Assembly: GCF_918797505.1 (NCBI RefSeq)
Contig: NC_092798.1
Coordinates: 53,316,826-53,380,825, forward strand
Direction of reading: 5' to 3'
DNA length: 64,000 bases
Origin: Bemisia tabaci
Taxonomy: Eukaryota > Arthropoda > Insecta > Hemiptera > Aleyrodidae
Position 1 is the first letter of the stretch. Each line of letters starts with the position of its first letter. This document shows positions 35,599 through 47,688 of the stretch, piece by piece. Both the position numbers and the translations under genes were made by a program. The notes beneath the pieces are model-generated. The model saw nothing but the letters and a program-made list of their open reading frames with translations, did not search any database and was not told the DNA's origin.

Positions 35599-36321
35599 AT
35601 AGAATAAAGTACAAGAAATCCCGCATAATGTTTAGTTAAAAAATGTAACAAAAAATACACAGGATGATCTGAAAATCCCGCATCGCCAACACCACACATC
35701 ACCCCTGTAACTTCTGAATAAATGTAGATGGAGACTTGAAATTTTGTTAGCGCCCCGAGGTGAAGGGACACGACTTTCGGGGACGCATGAAATTTTTAAG
35801 GGACCACTCTGAAAAGGGCAAAAACCCAAGGCGTTATAGAGGTGGCACGGGGCTCTCGGATCACCCTTTATGTTTCTGTGAGGTCCATTCACGTGCGAGT
35901 CAAAATCTAATAAAAGCGGACGCATCAGTGATAAGCTGTGGCACTCTCTGTTCATGCAATTGTGAATTTTGTGTAGCAATAATGAGTGCTTTAATACTGT
36001 TGGTGTACTTCGGTTTAATTTGTAAAATGAATGCTCTGAACCGATTATGTAAAGCAATTTGACTCGTGACACAATTCCTCGGTTTTTCGGACGAAGGAGC
36101 GTAACTAGATCTGAACGTTGCGAAATTTTTTCCAGCAAAATGTATTTGTATCTGGGAGACCTTTTGCGGTTTTCAACCGCAAATTTCACTAATATTCTTT
36201 CCATTTACATGAGTAATTCCTGAAAATTTTGAATACAAATTGCGGAGTCATAATCCTGGTAACAAATGAACTTCCTTAGTCAATTTTGAAATCTTAGAAT
36301 GGAGTTACGTACTTTCGTCTT
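35599..36321. other. No recognised gene; S-like fragment at the end
   Basis: The longest reading frame of the window (190 codons, minus strand, 35632-36204) lies here. Its translation has no recognisable domain and no codon-like regularity by eye, so I do not call it a gene. The last 50 bp resemble the S repeat (GGAGTTACGTACTTTCG). Confidence 0.4.
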
Positions 36322-37079
36322 CAGGGCCGAATTTAAGGGGCGGCAAATTTTGAAATTTTTTCAGAGGTATCGTATAAAAAAATCGAATTTAGAAAAAAAA
36401 ATATGAACTAAAAAAGGCCATAAAGCCTCTCATTTCCTGAAAGTAAAGGTATGGTAATTTCTAATTTTGTCGTCTTTCGGTGATACAAGAAACAGCACCT
36501 TTAATTAGTCGAGTTAAGAGAGAAACCAAATACGCAACTTGGCCTGGAACGGCGCGCCGCAGAGAGCAATGATAACGAAGACTTCACATGAAGAGGAGAA
36601 GCCCTCGGCGCAGCGGTTGGCATGTAACATAAATTAGCGCCTACAAGACCGCATGAATACTTCTCGCATTGCGTCACACACAGTGCGGTCCGCAACGGTC
36701 GGCGTGAGACGCATAGCGCCTACAACACTGCTTCACGCATTGCGCCAAACTCAGTGCGTTCAGCGCGGCGCGGCGGCGGAAGTTAAGATTATTAAACCGC
36801 ATTCATGTTTGTTCTTTCATAACTTTTTCGTTCATTTCTTATAAATGGAAGGCGTTGTCCACACAGAGGTATGTTTACAGAACTTAACTTTCGCGCGTGT
36901 GTGACGGGGTTGACGATGTTTTCGCAAAAAATGTGTCCAACACGAGTAAACGCGTCTTATGCATCCCTCCCCCTCCGGCGCGTTCACTTGATTGTTCTTA
37001 TTGATGTTTCAAAACAAGTTAGAAAGGGGCGGCAGAGTACAGGCGGCCCATGGGCGGGAAGTAGGTAAATCCGGCCCTG
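36322..37079 (+). mobile_element. hAT-type non-autonomous element G, copy 2
   Basis: This is a 758-bp element starting CAGGGCCGAATTTAAGGGGC then GGCAAATTTTG, and ending GGCGGCCCATGGGCGGGAAG then TAGGTAAATCCGGCCCTG. The interior shares a GC-rich block (TTAGCGCCTACAAGACCGCA) with 44310-44999. The 8-base flanks here (TTCGTCTT and GAATTGTA) do not match, so this copy has lost its duplication or recombined. It is inserted next to an S-like fragment. Confidence 0.82.
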
Positions 37080-38496
37080 GAATTGTATATAATTTTGTGA
37101 TGGAGGTCCATTTTCTGGCTTATCCGTAAAAGCCCCCAACCACTCCGATACTCTAATCGCACACAGTTTATTTTAAAATTGAGCCAAAAATGGTATGGTT
37201 CTCCTCTGCAAAATGTAATCGAATTCATGTTACTGAAGTTTTTTCCGAGCGCGGACGAGAGCCGCACCTGTGAATGAGCGTAAGCGTTTTAATGGTTGTT
37301 TATTTTTGAGAAGTTTTTCGTCACGTCCCGAGCTGACGTGTAATTGAAAGCGTTGCAAGTTGCGAAGTCGTTTAAGCGACCCGAATCGTGGTTTCCTGTC
37401 CTGAAGGCCGCGGTTGGCGAGGGAGTGAGAAAGGGATGAGAGGCAGGAAGGGAGGGGATGCGTGGGCCAAGTTAAAAGCGCCAAAATTTCCCGCGGGACT
37501 CGATTACACCAACGTTTTTGCCCGGCCTCAATCCCTTCAGCATTGCCGCGTCATCCAGGGCATCCCTGACCGGACCGAAAAGTTCGAGCCGACTCAAATT
37601 CGGCTGATATGTGACTATCAACCTGAGCAGGGACAGCTTGTAATCAGGGTCCCCACAGTCGGGGAACACCAGAAAAACCGGGAAATGTCAGGGCATTTTA
37701 AAAAGTCAGGGAAAATGACGGAAATTCCAGGGAAAAATTTTCAAGTTACCGTTATTTTCTTTTCAGAATTGTTCAGTTTAACGTTTCGAGCAACAAATTT
37801 TGCCTGGAAACAATTTCAGATCATGTCTTTTTAAGCATCTGGCCCCCCTGAAGCATTTGGAAAAATCTCGGAATCGCGGGAGTGAGGCAGTGTCGGCCCT
37901 CGCGGATACTCCTCTTCTGGAAGATGAGTTTGGAAGGCGCACCGTACACGAAGCGATAGAATTAGTTGATACTTCGACTGGAGATTGTTTATTTTGGGCC
38001 GAAGGCGATGAAATGATTTGCAACTGGGTCCCGTCGAGGAGTCTTCGTCTCGGGTCCAATCCGTGGGGCGTCGCACAATGGGAGGTCGGACACGGAATTT
38101 TCGGCTGAAATTTCTAATTTTAATGTTTACTTCGCCCCGAATTCAATTTCAAGGGGTGTTTCTGAGAGGAAATTCCACGAATAAACCAATGGAACTACTC
38201 TTAAACTCTTTTGTTTCATATATTCAAAAATATAAGCTTTCGAAGTTTCCAAATTTTGTCCGACTCCTCCTATTGATTCGGTCGAGTGTGCGGCGTGGGG
38301 CGCCGTGGGGTCCGATTGGGCGTCTATCGCGCCCCGAGGCCCCGAGGCGAGGGATAGTTTGCTGTGTCTCGAGATGGCGGCTCATTAGTCTCTCGGGTTC
38401 CCGTCTCATCCGGGTCCCGGTCCCGGGTCCGGGGGATCCGGGGAAATTCATCCCAGTTGGCATTTCATCAGATTATTCATCGATGCAGTGAGCAGC
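37080..38496. other. No recognised gene
   Basis: The first 60 bp weakly resemble one arm of palindrome family O. CAGGGAAA-rich sequence at about 37685-37740 resembles words at 42690-42740. Reading frames reach 157 codons, without recognisable motifs. Confidence 0.4.
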
Positions 38497-38750
38497 GCTG
38501 CCGTGCTAAGCAAGAACGCCGTATGCGCCATCAGCCGTTCCCAAATTTCCTTCAAAAAACAACGAGCTCTCAGGAAAATTTGTAAATATTCCTTTACCTA
38601 TTTTTGGAGGATTTTGTTCGAGATTTGATCCAAGAAATCTGGATATTTCAAGGAAAAATATTCGTGACTTTCTTCAAAAGTGGATGTTTTCTGAGAGAAA
38701 ATTTGGCAACATTCGAATGCACTTACGGCGTTTTTCCTTGGGATGGCAGA
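38497..38750. mobile_element. Palindromic MITE, family A copy 5
   Basis: The left end is GCTGCCGTGCTAAGCAAGAA then CGCCGTATG. The right end is TTACGGCGTTTTTCCTTGGG then ATGGCAGA. The inner pair is CCAAATTTCCTTC / GAGAAAATTTGGCAAC. Confidence 0.78.
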
Positions 38751-39274
38751 GTGGCCGTGGCGGCACTCCCGACCCGGCCCAGGCTCCAAGTTGGGAAATT
38801 ATGTAGATTAATTGGAGTTGGGTTTTGCCTCTCGTCAAGGCGCCCCCCCTTCGCGCCCCTCGCCCCTCCCCGCGGGGAACTGAGCTTCCAGCTACAAGAT
38901 CCCTCCGTTGCGAGCCGTTATCGCCGGGAAACTTGGCCGCAACATTTCACCACGCCGAGCCGCGGTCGTCCCGGTGACAAGCCTCCATACTCCCGCCTTA
39001 GCCAAAACAGCCGTTACTCCAAAAATGAAGTTTTTACAAAATGGAGCTCGGTAACGTCTGAGCCGAAAATTTCATTTGAAGAAGCCTCCGTTTTTTGTTA
39101 AATGCCCACCAACCATCCAAAAGACTCCCAAAAATCGTTGAGATTCCGGCAAACGCAAGGCGTAGTAAGGAAATTTTAAAAAAAATTATCCAAATTTGGG
39201 GGGGGGGGGGTCCAAAACTGTTTAAAATCTCGCAAATCGCCCATTTTAGTGAGAAAGCCGAAAGAAATCTACAA
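38751..39274. other. No recognised gene
   Basis: This is GC-moderate sequence with a run of 12 G near 39199-39210. A 165-codon frame overlaps the preceding MITE and is not credible as a gene. Confidence 0.45.
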
Positions 39275-39404
39275 AAGTGGACGTATTTTTGCCAAACGGA
39301 ACTAGGTGCATCATGACGTGAGCCCTGTTATGCATATATTCTTATGAGTCTCAGGGTTATTGTCTCGATGCACATGGTTCCATTTCGCAGAAATACGTCC
39401 AATT
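39275..39404. mobile_element. 130-bp hairpin MITE, family B copy 3
   Basis: The left end is AAGTGGACGTATTTTTGCC then AAACGGAACTAGGTGCATC. The right end is GATGCACATGGTTCCATTTC then GCAGAAATACGTCCAATT. The loop region holds CATATATTCTTATGAG. Confidence 0.8.
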
Positions 39405-42400
39405 GGATATTAGCCGCGACGCAAATCGGAAATATGTCCGTCTCTGCGGTAAACGGTCGGTATTTTAGTACTCCTCTCTGAACCCCTCCCCCAGCGCCAG
39501 GATATCTGCGCCAGTCTAAATAATCCGCGAAGGGGAGGCAGAAGTTTCCGCTCCCATTTCCTGGTGAGACGTTCCCGTTCAACACTTTTTTCCATAGGAT
39601 TCAGTTTTTTATGCAATAACTAAAATGAATGTTTTGTTTTTTTCCAGGTAAGTTGCCCATCTCTTGATATTTTGAGCTTTTCTAGCCGGGGCTGAGGGTG
39701 GTAAGTCATTGTTTTACTTGTCTCTGCTTGAAAAAAAAAAATATGAAAAATACTACGAACTCAGCTCATTAGGCACTTTCAGATGAAGCACTAAAATTTT
39801 TGTGTGCAAATTCGCCATTGGTTCGATATTTTTAAGAGTTTCCGCGTTAAATTGTGCCACTCTTACCTCTCTTGTGTAATTGTTATTTGTGACACTCGTA
39901 TGAGCAATAATCAGTGTTGGTATAATTGTAAGTTAAAGTTTTTTAGCCCCAATGCCTCTTTGTTGAGGACTGTGACGGCCGATAATCCTGATAATTGTTC
40001 GTAGTAAGAGCCCAACGCGACGAACTCTCGAGGGTGAGTTAGAAATGTAATTGGCAAGTTTTCCTCTATTCAGCTCTCTTTTATCTCGAATGGAATCCTC
40101 ATTAGAAATGCAGGCACGTCGCGAATGCCAACTTACAGAATGATTTTACATCCCTCCAAGTCTCGGAGTGATCCGAGTTTTTCTCCGTATGCACCCTTAG
40201 CCGCTCTTCCGACCCGTGCCCTGAGGCGATCAAACTCCACCCCCTTAAACGGAGATACGGGAGATTTATTTTACGCCCCCCCCCCACCTTTCCTCCATTA
40301 TTGCCCCGCGTGTCATTTATTCACCTGCTCCGAGCCGGGGATGGAAGATGGGACAGGTGGATCAATCCGCTTACAAACGTAACGTATCCATCCTTTGATG
40401 AGCCTCAACAGAGTTGCAAGTGTTTCGGGAAACTGGAAAAAATCAGAGATTCCTTGGCTTTGAAGTGACGCGAAGATAGCGTCAGTCTGTCATCTAATAC
40501 GACGTATTTGTGATAAAAGGAACCACGTGGCACGCAAATCCTTTACACTTATTTCCTTCTGGCATAAACTCGTCTAATGGAGAATTTACTGGTGTCTGAA
40601 ATAATTTTAATCTTTAATTTTTCAATCTTCTATCGAGCTTTACTCTGTCCCTCTCTGTATTGACCGCAATCATCTGCTTTATTTCTTTTTAATTTTAAAA
40701 GAATTCGATACTTTGTACCCTTATGTGATAAATAAATAATAATACACATAAAAAAATTTGATGAATTTCCTTTTTACGTGGAAACTATTGAGTGAATTAT
40801 GAGATTACTCTTGGTTTTTAAATTATGCACTATACTAGAGAATATAAGACAAAATGACCCAATCCAATAAATTATATGTAATTATTTGTAAAATGCCTCC
40901 TGATGACGTCAAAGGTATTTTTTTACAATCTCTCAAATCAGGAAAAAAAAAATTAATAAATACTGCTTTTTCAGCTTAATAAACAATTTCGGGCGAAGGA
41001 ATGAACTTTTTTCGTGCAAATTCTCCGTTGCAGTGACATGGAGTCTACAGGATTCTCCTGGACTAGGAAAACCGAGGAAACACAGAGACCTCATTTCAGT
41101 AGGTAATAACCATAAAACACACAGAGCATTTATGGAAAACCCCGGAAAACAGAGTTTCTTAGTATTGACAGCAGAATTTATACTTTAAATTTTGGCAACG
41201 GAAGGGAAGCCCGAAACTTTACGAAATTTGCAACTTTGTGTAAGCTGTCTCACTTAGCTCGAAAATTCCCAAAACTTTAGCCCAACTTTGACTTTTTCGT
41301 AAGATCATGTGAAACTTGATGCAAAACTTTGAAGGCACTACAAGCCAGATCGCGCTTTTGCAGTTCTTTACCAATGAATCCTTTACCAGGTCGATGCGAA
41401 GTATACACGCATGCCGGTGGTAGCTAACTGCCTGCGACTTACACATTTTTTTACAATACAATAAATACAAATTTCGTAGTGAAACAGGTAAAATTTTATG
41501 TGAGACCATTGAAAATTGTACATTTCTGGTAATGATGCACGCATATCGGAGCTTATGAGCAAACCGAGTCGTTAGGTTTTTCGCGGGGCATCGGGTGGGG
41601 CGACCGGGGGGGGGGGCGACCGGGGGGGGCGACCGGGGGGGGGGGGGGGGATTACGATGATCGATCCCGTTTCGGGTTGGTATTTGCTTTGCGTGCGGAA
41701 GCCAGGAAAGTGTAAAGTCTCGCCGAAGCCGGTGCCTGCGCCGGTGCGGGGCCCCGAAGATCTCAAATATTTGTCCGGCAAGATAAAAGAGCCAGGATTA
41801 ATTACCCTCCGCCGGGCTCTCCTCTCCTCTCTTTTATTTGCCCTGAGTCGGCATTTAAACCGCCGAGCGCCGCTCCCGGCACGCCTGCCCCCCCCCTCCC
41901 CCTCTCGCTGCCCTGGGGTCATCCCCGTATGAAAAAATACCCGTCCAGTCAGGATTTTCCACCCTCCCCCGCCCCCATCAACCCGGGGGTGAAGCTTTAT
42001 CATATTTCTCCGCCGGACAGCTTTATTATCGCTCCCACCTTGTCTCCCTGATCGCCAAATACTGTTAAGGGTTCAATGTGCGTGTTTTTATAGGGGAAAA
42101 GTGTTGGTTTCCGCACGGTTCGGCAACTGACGACCGACCCCCATATTTATATGCTTCAGCCGTTGGAGTAAAATTTTCGCTTCCGGGTTTGCCCATTCCT
42201 GAGTGTAGCTCAAGTTGCGTGTCATCGAAATGAAGGGACTATGGATCACTGAGCAGAGTAAGAATGGAGACCTCCTATACGTAGCCCGGGTTTTCCTGTT
42301 TACTTTTTAGAGTAAGTAATCGGAAAAGTTTCTATCTATGTTGGGAGTTCTGAGTGCAGACACATATGTACGCCGTACGGATTTAATTAGGATCAACCTA

Positions 42401-43061
42401 ACTACATCAGACATTGTCGAATTTTTTACTCACTGAACAGAAAACCAAGCAACTCTGAAACTTCAAATTTGTGGACATATTCTTCATAACCTAGGTGAAT
42501 TTGCAGAACGTTTGAAGCCGTTGAGTCGTTTGGTTTTCTGTTAAAGAAGTACAATTTGAGAAAAATTAGGCAACTTGGAATGGGATTCAGTTCATTCTTT
42601 TATTTAATCTTCCGCAAACAACACCACTTAACACACAATTTGACAACACCAGGATGTTTACAGGTTTAGAAAACCGGAAATCATCAAAAGATTTCATTAA
42701 ATTAAGGAAATCAGGGAAAAGTCAGGGAATTTTATGAAAGAGATGGAAAATTTGACAAAATTTTGATCACCGCTGTCGACACAATCGAACCGAGACTCGG
42801 TCCGGTTCGGGGTATAGAATGATTTGAGTTACACTCGAAACAGGGAAAAGAGGAATGAGAAATGAGGAATTTAAGTATAAAACTTCAGTTTTAATCACTT
42901 GAACGATTAATACCTGGAGGAGTAATTAATACCTAGGAGGAGTACAAGATGTCTCTGTCAGTGCAGTGAATTATTCGCCAAAAATATTTCAGTTTCAATT
43001 TCTACGCGTGCAAGTTGTTAATGTGAGAAGTCAGAAAATCGCCTCGGAGGGAAAAACCTAT
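39405..43061. other. No recognised gene; one old dispersed repeat
   Basis: Apart from repeat pieces at 39722-39820 and 40764-41040, I see only G runs at about 41607-41651 and CAGGGAAA-rich words at about 42700. The 143-codon minus-strand frame at 41572-42003 is driven by the G runs and is rejected. Confidence 0.4.
40764..41040. repeat. Dispersed repeat, related to 27226-27540
   Basis: TACGTGGAAACTATTGAGTG, ATAAGACAAAATGA, CTGATGACGTCAAAGG and TTCGTGCAAATTCTCC occur in the same order as in the other copy. The two are strongly diverged. Confidence 0.45.
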
Positions 43062-43324
43062 TAACAAAATTGCGACTGGCTAAGCTATAGACAAAGAAGA
43101 CAAAAAGGAATATGGAGGGTTTCGACGGAAGCGGGTGGATGCGATGGACAAATGAGGTATGTAATAGACTAACTGACGGCAACCCACTAGAGATCCTAAA
43201 GTTAGTCCATAATTTTCTCCCTTCGTCTATAGGAACCACACATTTCAACCAATAGGATCACTCCATACTCTGTATGTCTTCTTTATCTATCGCTTTGTCT
43301 ATCAATTTCAATAATCATCCTGCT
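43062..43324. mobile_element. MITE family D, copy 2
   Basis: GCTATAGACAAAGAAGACA near the left end pairs with TGTCTTCTTTATCTATCGC near the right. The centre has TAATAGACTAACTGACGGCA. The right end reads TTGTCTATCAATTTCAATAA then TCATCCTGCT. The left terminus is worn. Confidence 0.7.
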
Positions 43325-43517
43325 ACAGAAGTCGAGGAATTTTTGCCCGCTAAGCCTAGGGTAGACGCACCTTGTCTCTCGAAAATTTTCCATACAGTCG
43401 TCATTGGTGCTAACATGGAAAATGGAATACTGTGGCTGCTTCGAAGTCGGAGATTATTTCGTGTCGTCGTAACGAGGGTTGATAGGAAGCGAATCCTCCC
43501 ACGGGAATACGACTTAT

Positions 43518-43773
43518 ACTGCCGTGCTAAGGAAGAACGCCGTATGAACATTCGAGAGTTGCCTAATTTCCTCCGATAAAATGTTCATTTTGGAAGGAAC
43601 TTATGCACATGTTACCTTGAAATGTTCAGATATTTTGGATTAAAGTGCAAGATATATTGTCCGAGAAATTGGAAGACAAATATTCTCAACTTCCCCAGTA
43701 CCTTTGTACTTTTTCAAACGGAAATTTGGCAACGCCTGAAAGTTCATACGGCGTTTTTCCTCAGCACGGCAGT
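43518..43773. mobile_element. Palindromic MITE, family A copy 6 (well preserved)
   Basis: The left end is ACTGCCGTGCTAAGGAAGAA then CGCCGTATGAACATTCGAG. The right end is TTCATACGGCGTTTTTCCTC then AGCACGGCAGT. The dinucleotide AT flanks both ends. It is 256 bp. Confidence 0.9.
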
Positions 43774-44309
43774 ATGTGTTGTCGGGCGGGATTCTGGATC
43801 TCGGATTCGGGAGACCCAGTCGTAAGGTTTCAACATTGGAAGTGCGCGTCACGCAGATCAAGCACACCATCGTTCCCTCCATGAAGCCGACTATAACGTA
43901 AGGTATCTAATCCTCTCAGTCCTCAAATTAATATTTGAAGCCCTTTGAAGCGAAAAGCTTAACGCGATGTGCCTCTGGTTATCAGTGTCCGCGGGCATTG
44001 TTCTCAATATGCCAGTTCCTACTCGGAACGAGTCGCAAAGCTCAAAGCTTTCGTCGACCAACGGTTTTATGATGAATGTCGAGGGTTGAGGGTTCCGGAG
44101 GAAGGAAGCATCTAAAAAAAGAGCGAGCCCAACGAACGAACCTTTGTTGGAGCCTCTGGAATAAGAATGTTCGCCGCTCATAATTCCCGCCATCAAATTT
44201 TATCGTTTCCGTCTGCGTCGCCTCATTGCCATCCTCACAAAAAACACCCCACGAGCTCGAGCAGTTCGCTCAATTTCGTCCCACAAAATATTCTTTTTTG
44301 CCACAAGTT
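43774..44309. other. No recognised gene
   Basis: This is unassigned sequence with reading frames up to 101 codons and no recognisable motifs. Confidence 0.45.
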
Positions 44310-44999
44310 CAGGGCCGGATTTGGCGGCAAATTTTGCAATTTTTTTAAATGTAGGTATAAAAAAAATCGGATTCAGAAAAAAATCACAACCTAGAGAAGG
44401 CGACAAAATCTCTCATTTCCTGAGAGTATCGTAATATCTAATTGTGTCGTCTTTCGGTGATACAAGAGACAGCACCTTTAATTAGTCGAGTTAAGAGAGA
44501 AACCAAACACGCAATTCGGCCTAAGTCGGCGCGGCGCAGAGAGCATTGATGACGAGGACTTGAGATGAAAAGGAGAGACCCTCGGCGCAGCGGTTGGCAT
44601 GTAACACAAATTAGCGCCTACAAAACCGCATGAATACTTCACGCATTGCGTTAAAAACAGTGCGTTCAGCGCGGCGCGGCGGCGGAAGTTTAGATTATTA
44701 AACTGCATTTATGTTTGTTCTTTCATAATTTTTTCGTCATTTTTTGTAAATGGAAGGCGTTGTCCACACAGAGATAGGTTTACGGAACTCAACTTTCGCG
44801 CAAAGTTCCGTGAACTTTTGCTACTAGTGTTGATGGGGCTTTCGGAAAAAGTGTGTCCAACACGAGTGAACGCGTCTTATGCATCCCTCCCGCTCCGGCA
44901 CGTTCACTCGATGGTTTTTATTAATATTTCAAAACAAATGAGAAAGGGGCGGCAAAATACAGGCGGCCCATGGGCGGAAAGTGGGTAAATCCGGCCCTG
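44310..44999 (+). mobile_element. hAT-type non-autonomous element G, copy 3, with 8-bp duplication
   Basis: This is a 690-bp element with ends CAGGGCCGGATTTGGC and GGGTAAATCCGGCCCTG, and the same interior as 36322-37079. The 8-base flanks are CACAAGTT (44302-44309) and CAAAAGTT (45000-45007), a 7/8 match. That supports hAT membership for the whole G family. It is non-coding. Confidence 0.88.
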
Positions 45000-45028
45000 C
45001 AAAAGTTATGACTATTTTTTGACAGTAA

Positions 45029-45390
45029 GTTGAAATTTTTTAGCCAACGTGCGTTAAAAATCAGCATAAAGCTGAAAATCTCAATACAGAGGGAAAACGC
45101 TCATATGAGCACAATTTTCCCTCAAAGAGATACGCTGTTTGGTGCAACACTAGTTACGTCCATTCAGGAAGGCAACTGCAGACGCGTTTCGGTCTTATTG
45201 GGCCAATCCTCAGTGCAGCGCAGCCTCCTGAATTTTCTACTACCAAACTCGAAGAGGTCGTAAAAACCAGCCCGAGGGTCGGGCTGTGGTCGCTGGCGGC
45301 AAGTAAACTTGCATACGAGCTTTTTCCCTCTGTAATGAGATTTTCAGCTTTATGCTGATTTTTAACGCACTTCGGCTAAAAAATTCTAAC
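45029..45390. mobile_element. Palindromic foldback element N
   Basis: The left arm (TTGAAATTTTTTAGCC, GTGCGTTAAAAATCAGCATA, AAGCTGAAAATCTCA, AGAGGGAAAA) is mirrored by the right arm (TTTTTCCCTCTGT, TGAGATTTTCAGCTTTATGC, TGATTTTTAACGCAC, GGCTAAAAAATTCTAAC). The arms are about 80 bp around a unique centre of about 200 bp. It begins 22 bp after the flanking duplication of the element to its left. Confidence 0.8.
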
Positions 45391-45454
45391 GTTCTGTCTT
45401 ATAACCAGTGCGTCTACCGCTATCAGCCTGTAATTAATTTTTTATCAAATTTCT

Positions 45455-45602
45455 CTAGAACGCCAGGCCAAATATCGTGAATAAAATATTCTGAAAGTAT
45501 CTTTGATAAAAATTGACACGCTCCCCGGTAAATGCGTACATTATTAAAAGCAACTTGGTAATGTCAAAATGTTCTTATGGCGTTTTTTGGTGGCACGGCA
45601 GT
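45455..45602. mobile_element. Family A MITE, right-half fragment
   Basis: AAAGCAACTTGGTAATG, TTCTTATGGCGTTTTTTGG and TGGCACGGCAG match the right end of family A. The left half is not recognisable. Confidence 0.5.
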
Positions 45603-46250
45603 TTGATAGTTTTAATCGTATCTCCACCCGAGTTTTGCATTGAAAGCCTGAAAGATTTTTTTTCCCCCTGGAGAGTGTAGCCAACGTTTACTTTATTTTG
45701 CCTAATTTTACCGTGTCTTGTCCCGTGCATTAAATCTTCTCTCTTGGGAAAAATACGGGCAAATAGCCCAATCAAAAACCTAGATAAATGATGCTGCTTA
45801 AAAGGGTTTCCTTGTCTCCCTAAGACTTGGTTTCTCTTGAGGGAGGATCTACATTTTCAAGGATGAAAGTTTCAGGAACGTGTGAATCGCTCTAACATGA
45901 CCAACTTTTTGGTTTAAGTTCCTACAGACGGCAGGCGGGGTGTCAAAGGTGGGAAAACAAGGAAATTAGCACAGCAACTTTGGCATGGTACTCCTGCTGG
46001 AATCAATTTTCCAACGTACGGCATGTTGCATCTTCAAAATTCAATTTTTTTCATATCTTTTTACTTCAAAGACTTAGTTATTTAGGATTCCACGTCTCTT
46101 CGTCAACTCGATTTCTGGAATTCCAATAATTAGGGCTCCAACCACAATCAAATAGAAATGACCGTTTCATACAATCATTTGACATTATACCGTCGTTTTT
46201 CCGTGGCGCCCTTTGAATTTTTTACGATCTTTCATTACCTTTCAATGCCT
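45603..46250. other. No recognisable feature
   Basis: This is AT-rich sequence without assigned repeats or motifs. Confidence 0.45.
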
Positions 46251-46687
46251 GCGGACTGATTGATGAAATTGATAGACAAAGCGATAGACTAAGAAGACAT
46301 AGGGACTGTGGAGGGATCCTATTGGTTGAAATGGGTGGTTCCTATAGACTAAGGGGGTAAATGATTGATCGACTATAGGGTCTCTCGTGGGTTGCCGTTA
46401 GTTAGTCTATTTTCTACCAGAGTTGCTAAAAGAAATTTCATCGAATGAAATTTCGTGAAATTTCACAAGAAATTTCATGAAATTTCTTTTTTCCCCATGA
46501 AATTTCCTCATGAAATTTCTTGAAATTTCCCCATGAAATTTCTTCTTATAATCTTTCACGAAATTTCTTAACTCTGTACCTCCTCTGTCCATTTTAACCA
46601 CCCGCTTCCACCAATAGGATCCCTCCATATCCCTTTTGTCTTCTTTGTCGAGAGCTTTGTCTATAGATTTCAAAAATCAGCCTGCTG
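46251..46687. mobile_element. MITE family D, copy 3, carrying an internal insertion
   Basis: The ends GCGGACTGATTGATGAAATT then GATAGACAAAGCGATAGAC and CTTTGTCTATAGATTTC then AAAAATCAGCCTGCTG are mirrored. CCTATTGGT / ACCAATAGGAT also pair. It is about 437 bp instead of 260, because a GAAATTTC-rich block (46430-46568) sits inside. Confidence 0.75.
46430..46568. repeat. GAAATTTC short-unit array
   Basis: The palindromic octamer GAAATTTC occurs about ten times in roughly 140 bp, spaced 10-17 bp, with connecting words ATGAAATTTCTT and CCCCATGAAATTTC. It lies wholly inside the D element and is absent from the other three D copies. Confidence 0.85.
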
Positions 46688-47688
46688 GAATGACTTTGAG
46701 CACCATATCAAATGCTCAAGAAAAGACCCGATTTTTTTTTTTTTTTTTCTGGAATTTTTAGAATGACCTGAATAAACTGGAAGCCAAATCGTGGAAGCCT
46801 TAAGCTGCTTAAACATGAGACACTGGCGGAGGCTCCCTCGATAATCAAGATCACCTCTCCTGGCGTCTCCTGGCTGGGTGACACTAATTTGAGACTGGAT
46901 CTTGCTTCAGCGGTGCCCTCGCGTCCCCCCCACCCCCCCACTAGGGTGTGCCTTATTTTTGAGTTTTGCGAAAATCAAGTTGGTCAACCCCTAAAAAGTT
47001 TCTATGTAGTCTCTAAATGAACCCCCTAAAAGGAAAAAATTTTAAAAAAATTTTAACCCGTGCCTCAAAGGGCCTAAAGGGCCTAAACCCAAAATTCAAA
47101 AATTTTGGCAAGCGACACATCAATTCTGAAGGAAAATGGCAAGTTACGGCCCTTTTAGGGCAGAAATTTTGTCCGTTTTGCCGTATCTTGAAGCGTAAGG
47201 TCACAAACGGCCCAATGACGACGTGAGGCTATGGGCTGGCGGGGCGCGCCGCGGCCGGCCCGCCGCTGAGCGTGCGCGCGCGGCAGGGTTGCGCATCGCC
47301 GCTTTACACCGGCGTAGAGGAACGAACGGTGGGGTGGGAGGGGGATATCCGGTGGAAAAGCATCCACATTTTCTATCCATAATGAAAATGCATTATACTT
47401 TTTCAATATAGATGAGGAAATATGAGCCATACAAGGAAGTGATGAAAAGAGTGACAAATACATATATAGTTTGTACGGTTAGGGGTGTAAGTGGGGAAAA
47501 TTTGCCGTAACTACAGAACAGCCCTGAAAATCTCCGGGAAATAAAAGCTGCTATTGATGAGAGGTTTGCATGAGAGGTTTAATTAAGGACTAATTAAAAA
47601 GATAGGTGCGATGTTGTCGAATCGTAAGCCCTTTACGCGATCAAAAGCGATTAGTGTAAATTTAATTGGAAAAGTTTAAGAAAAATTT

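Noticed and set aside
35632..36204. Longest reading frame (190 codons, minus strand)
   Set aside because: No recognisable domain, no splice or start context, and it begins in the flank of a MITE. A frame of this length is plausible by chance in 64 kb.
41572..42003. 143-codon minus-strand frame rich in glycine and proline
   Set aside because: It is driven by several G runs at about 41607-41651. No motif is recognised.
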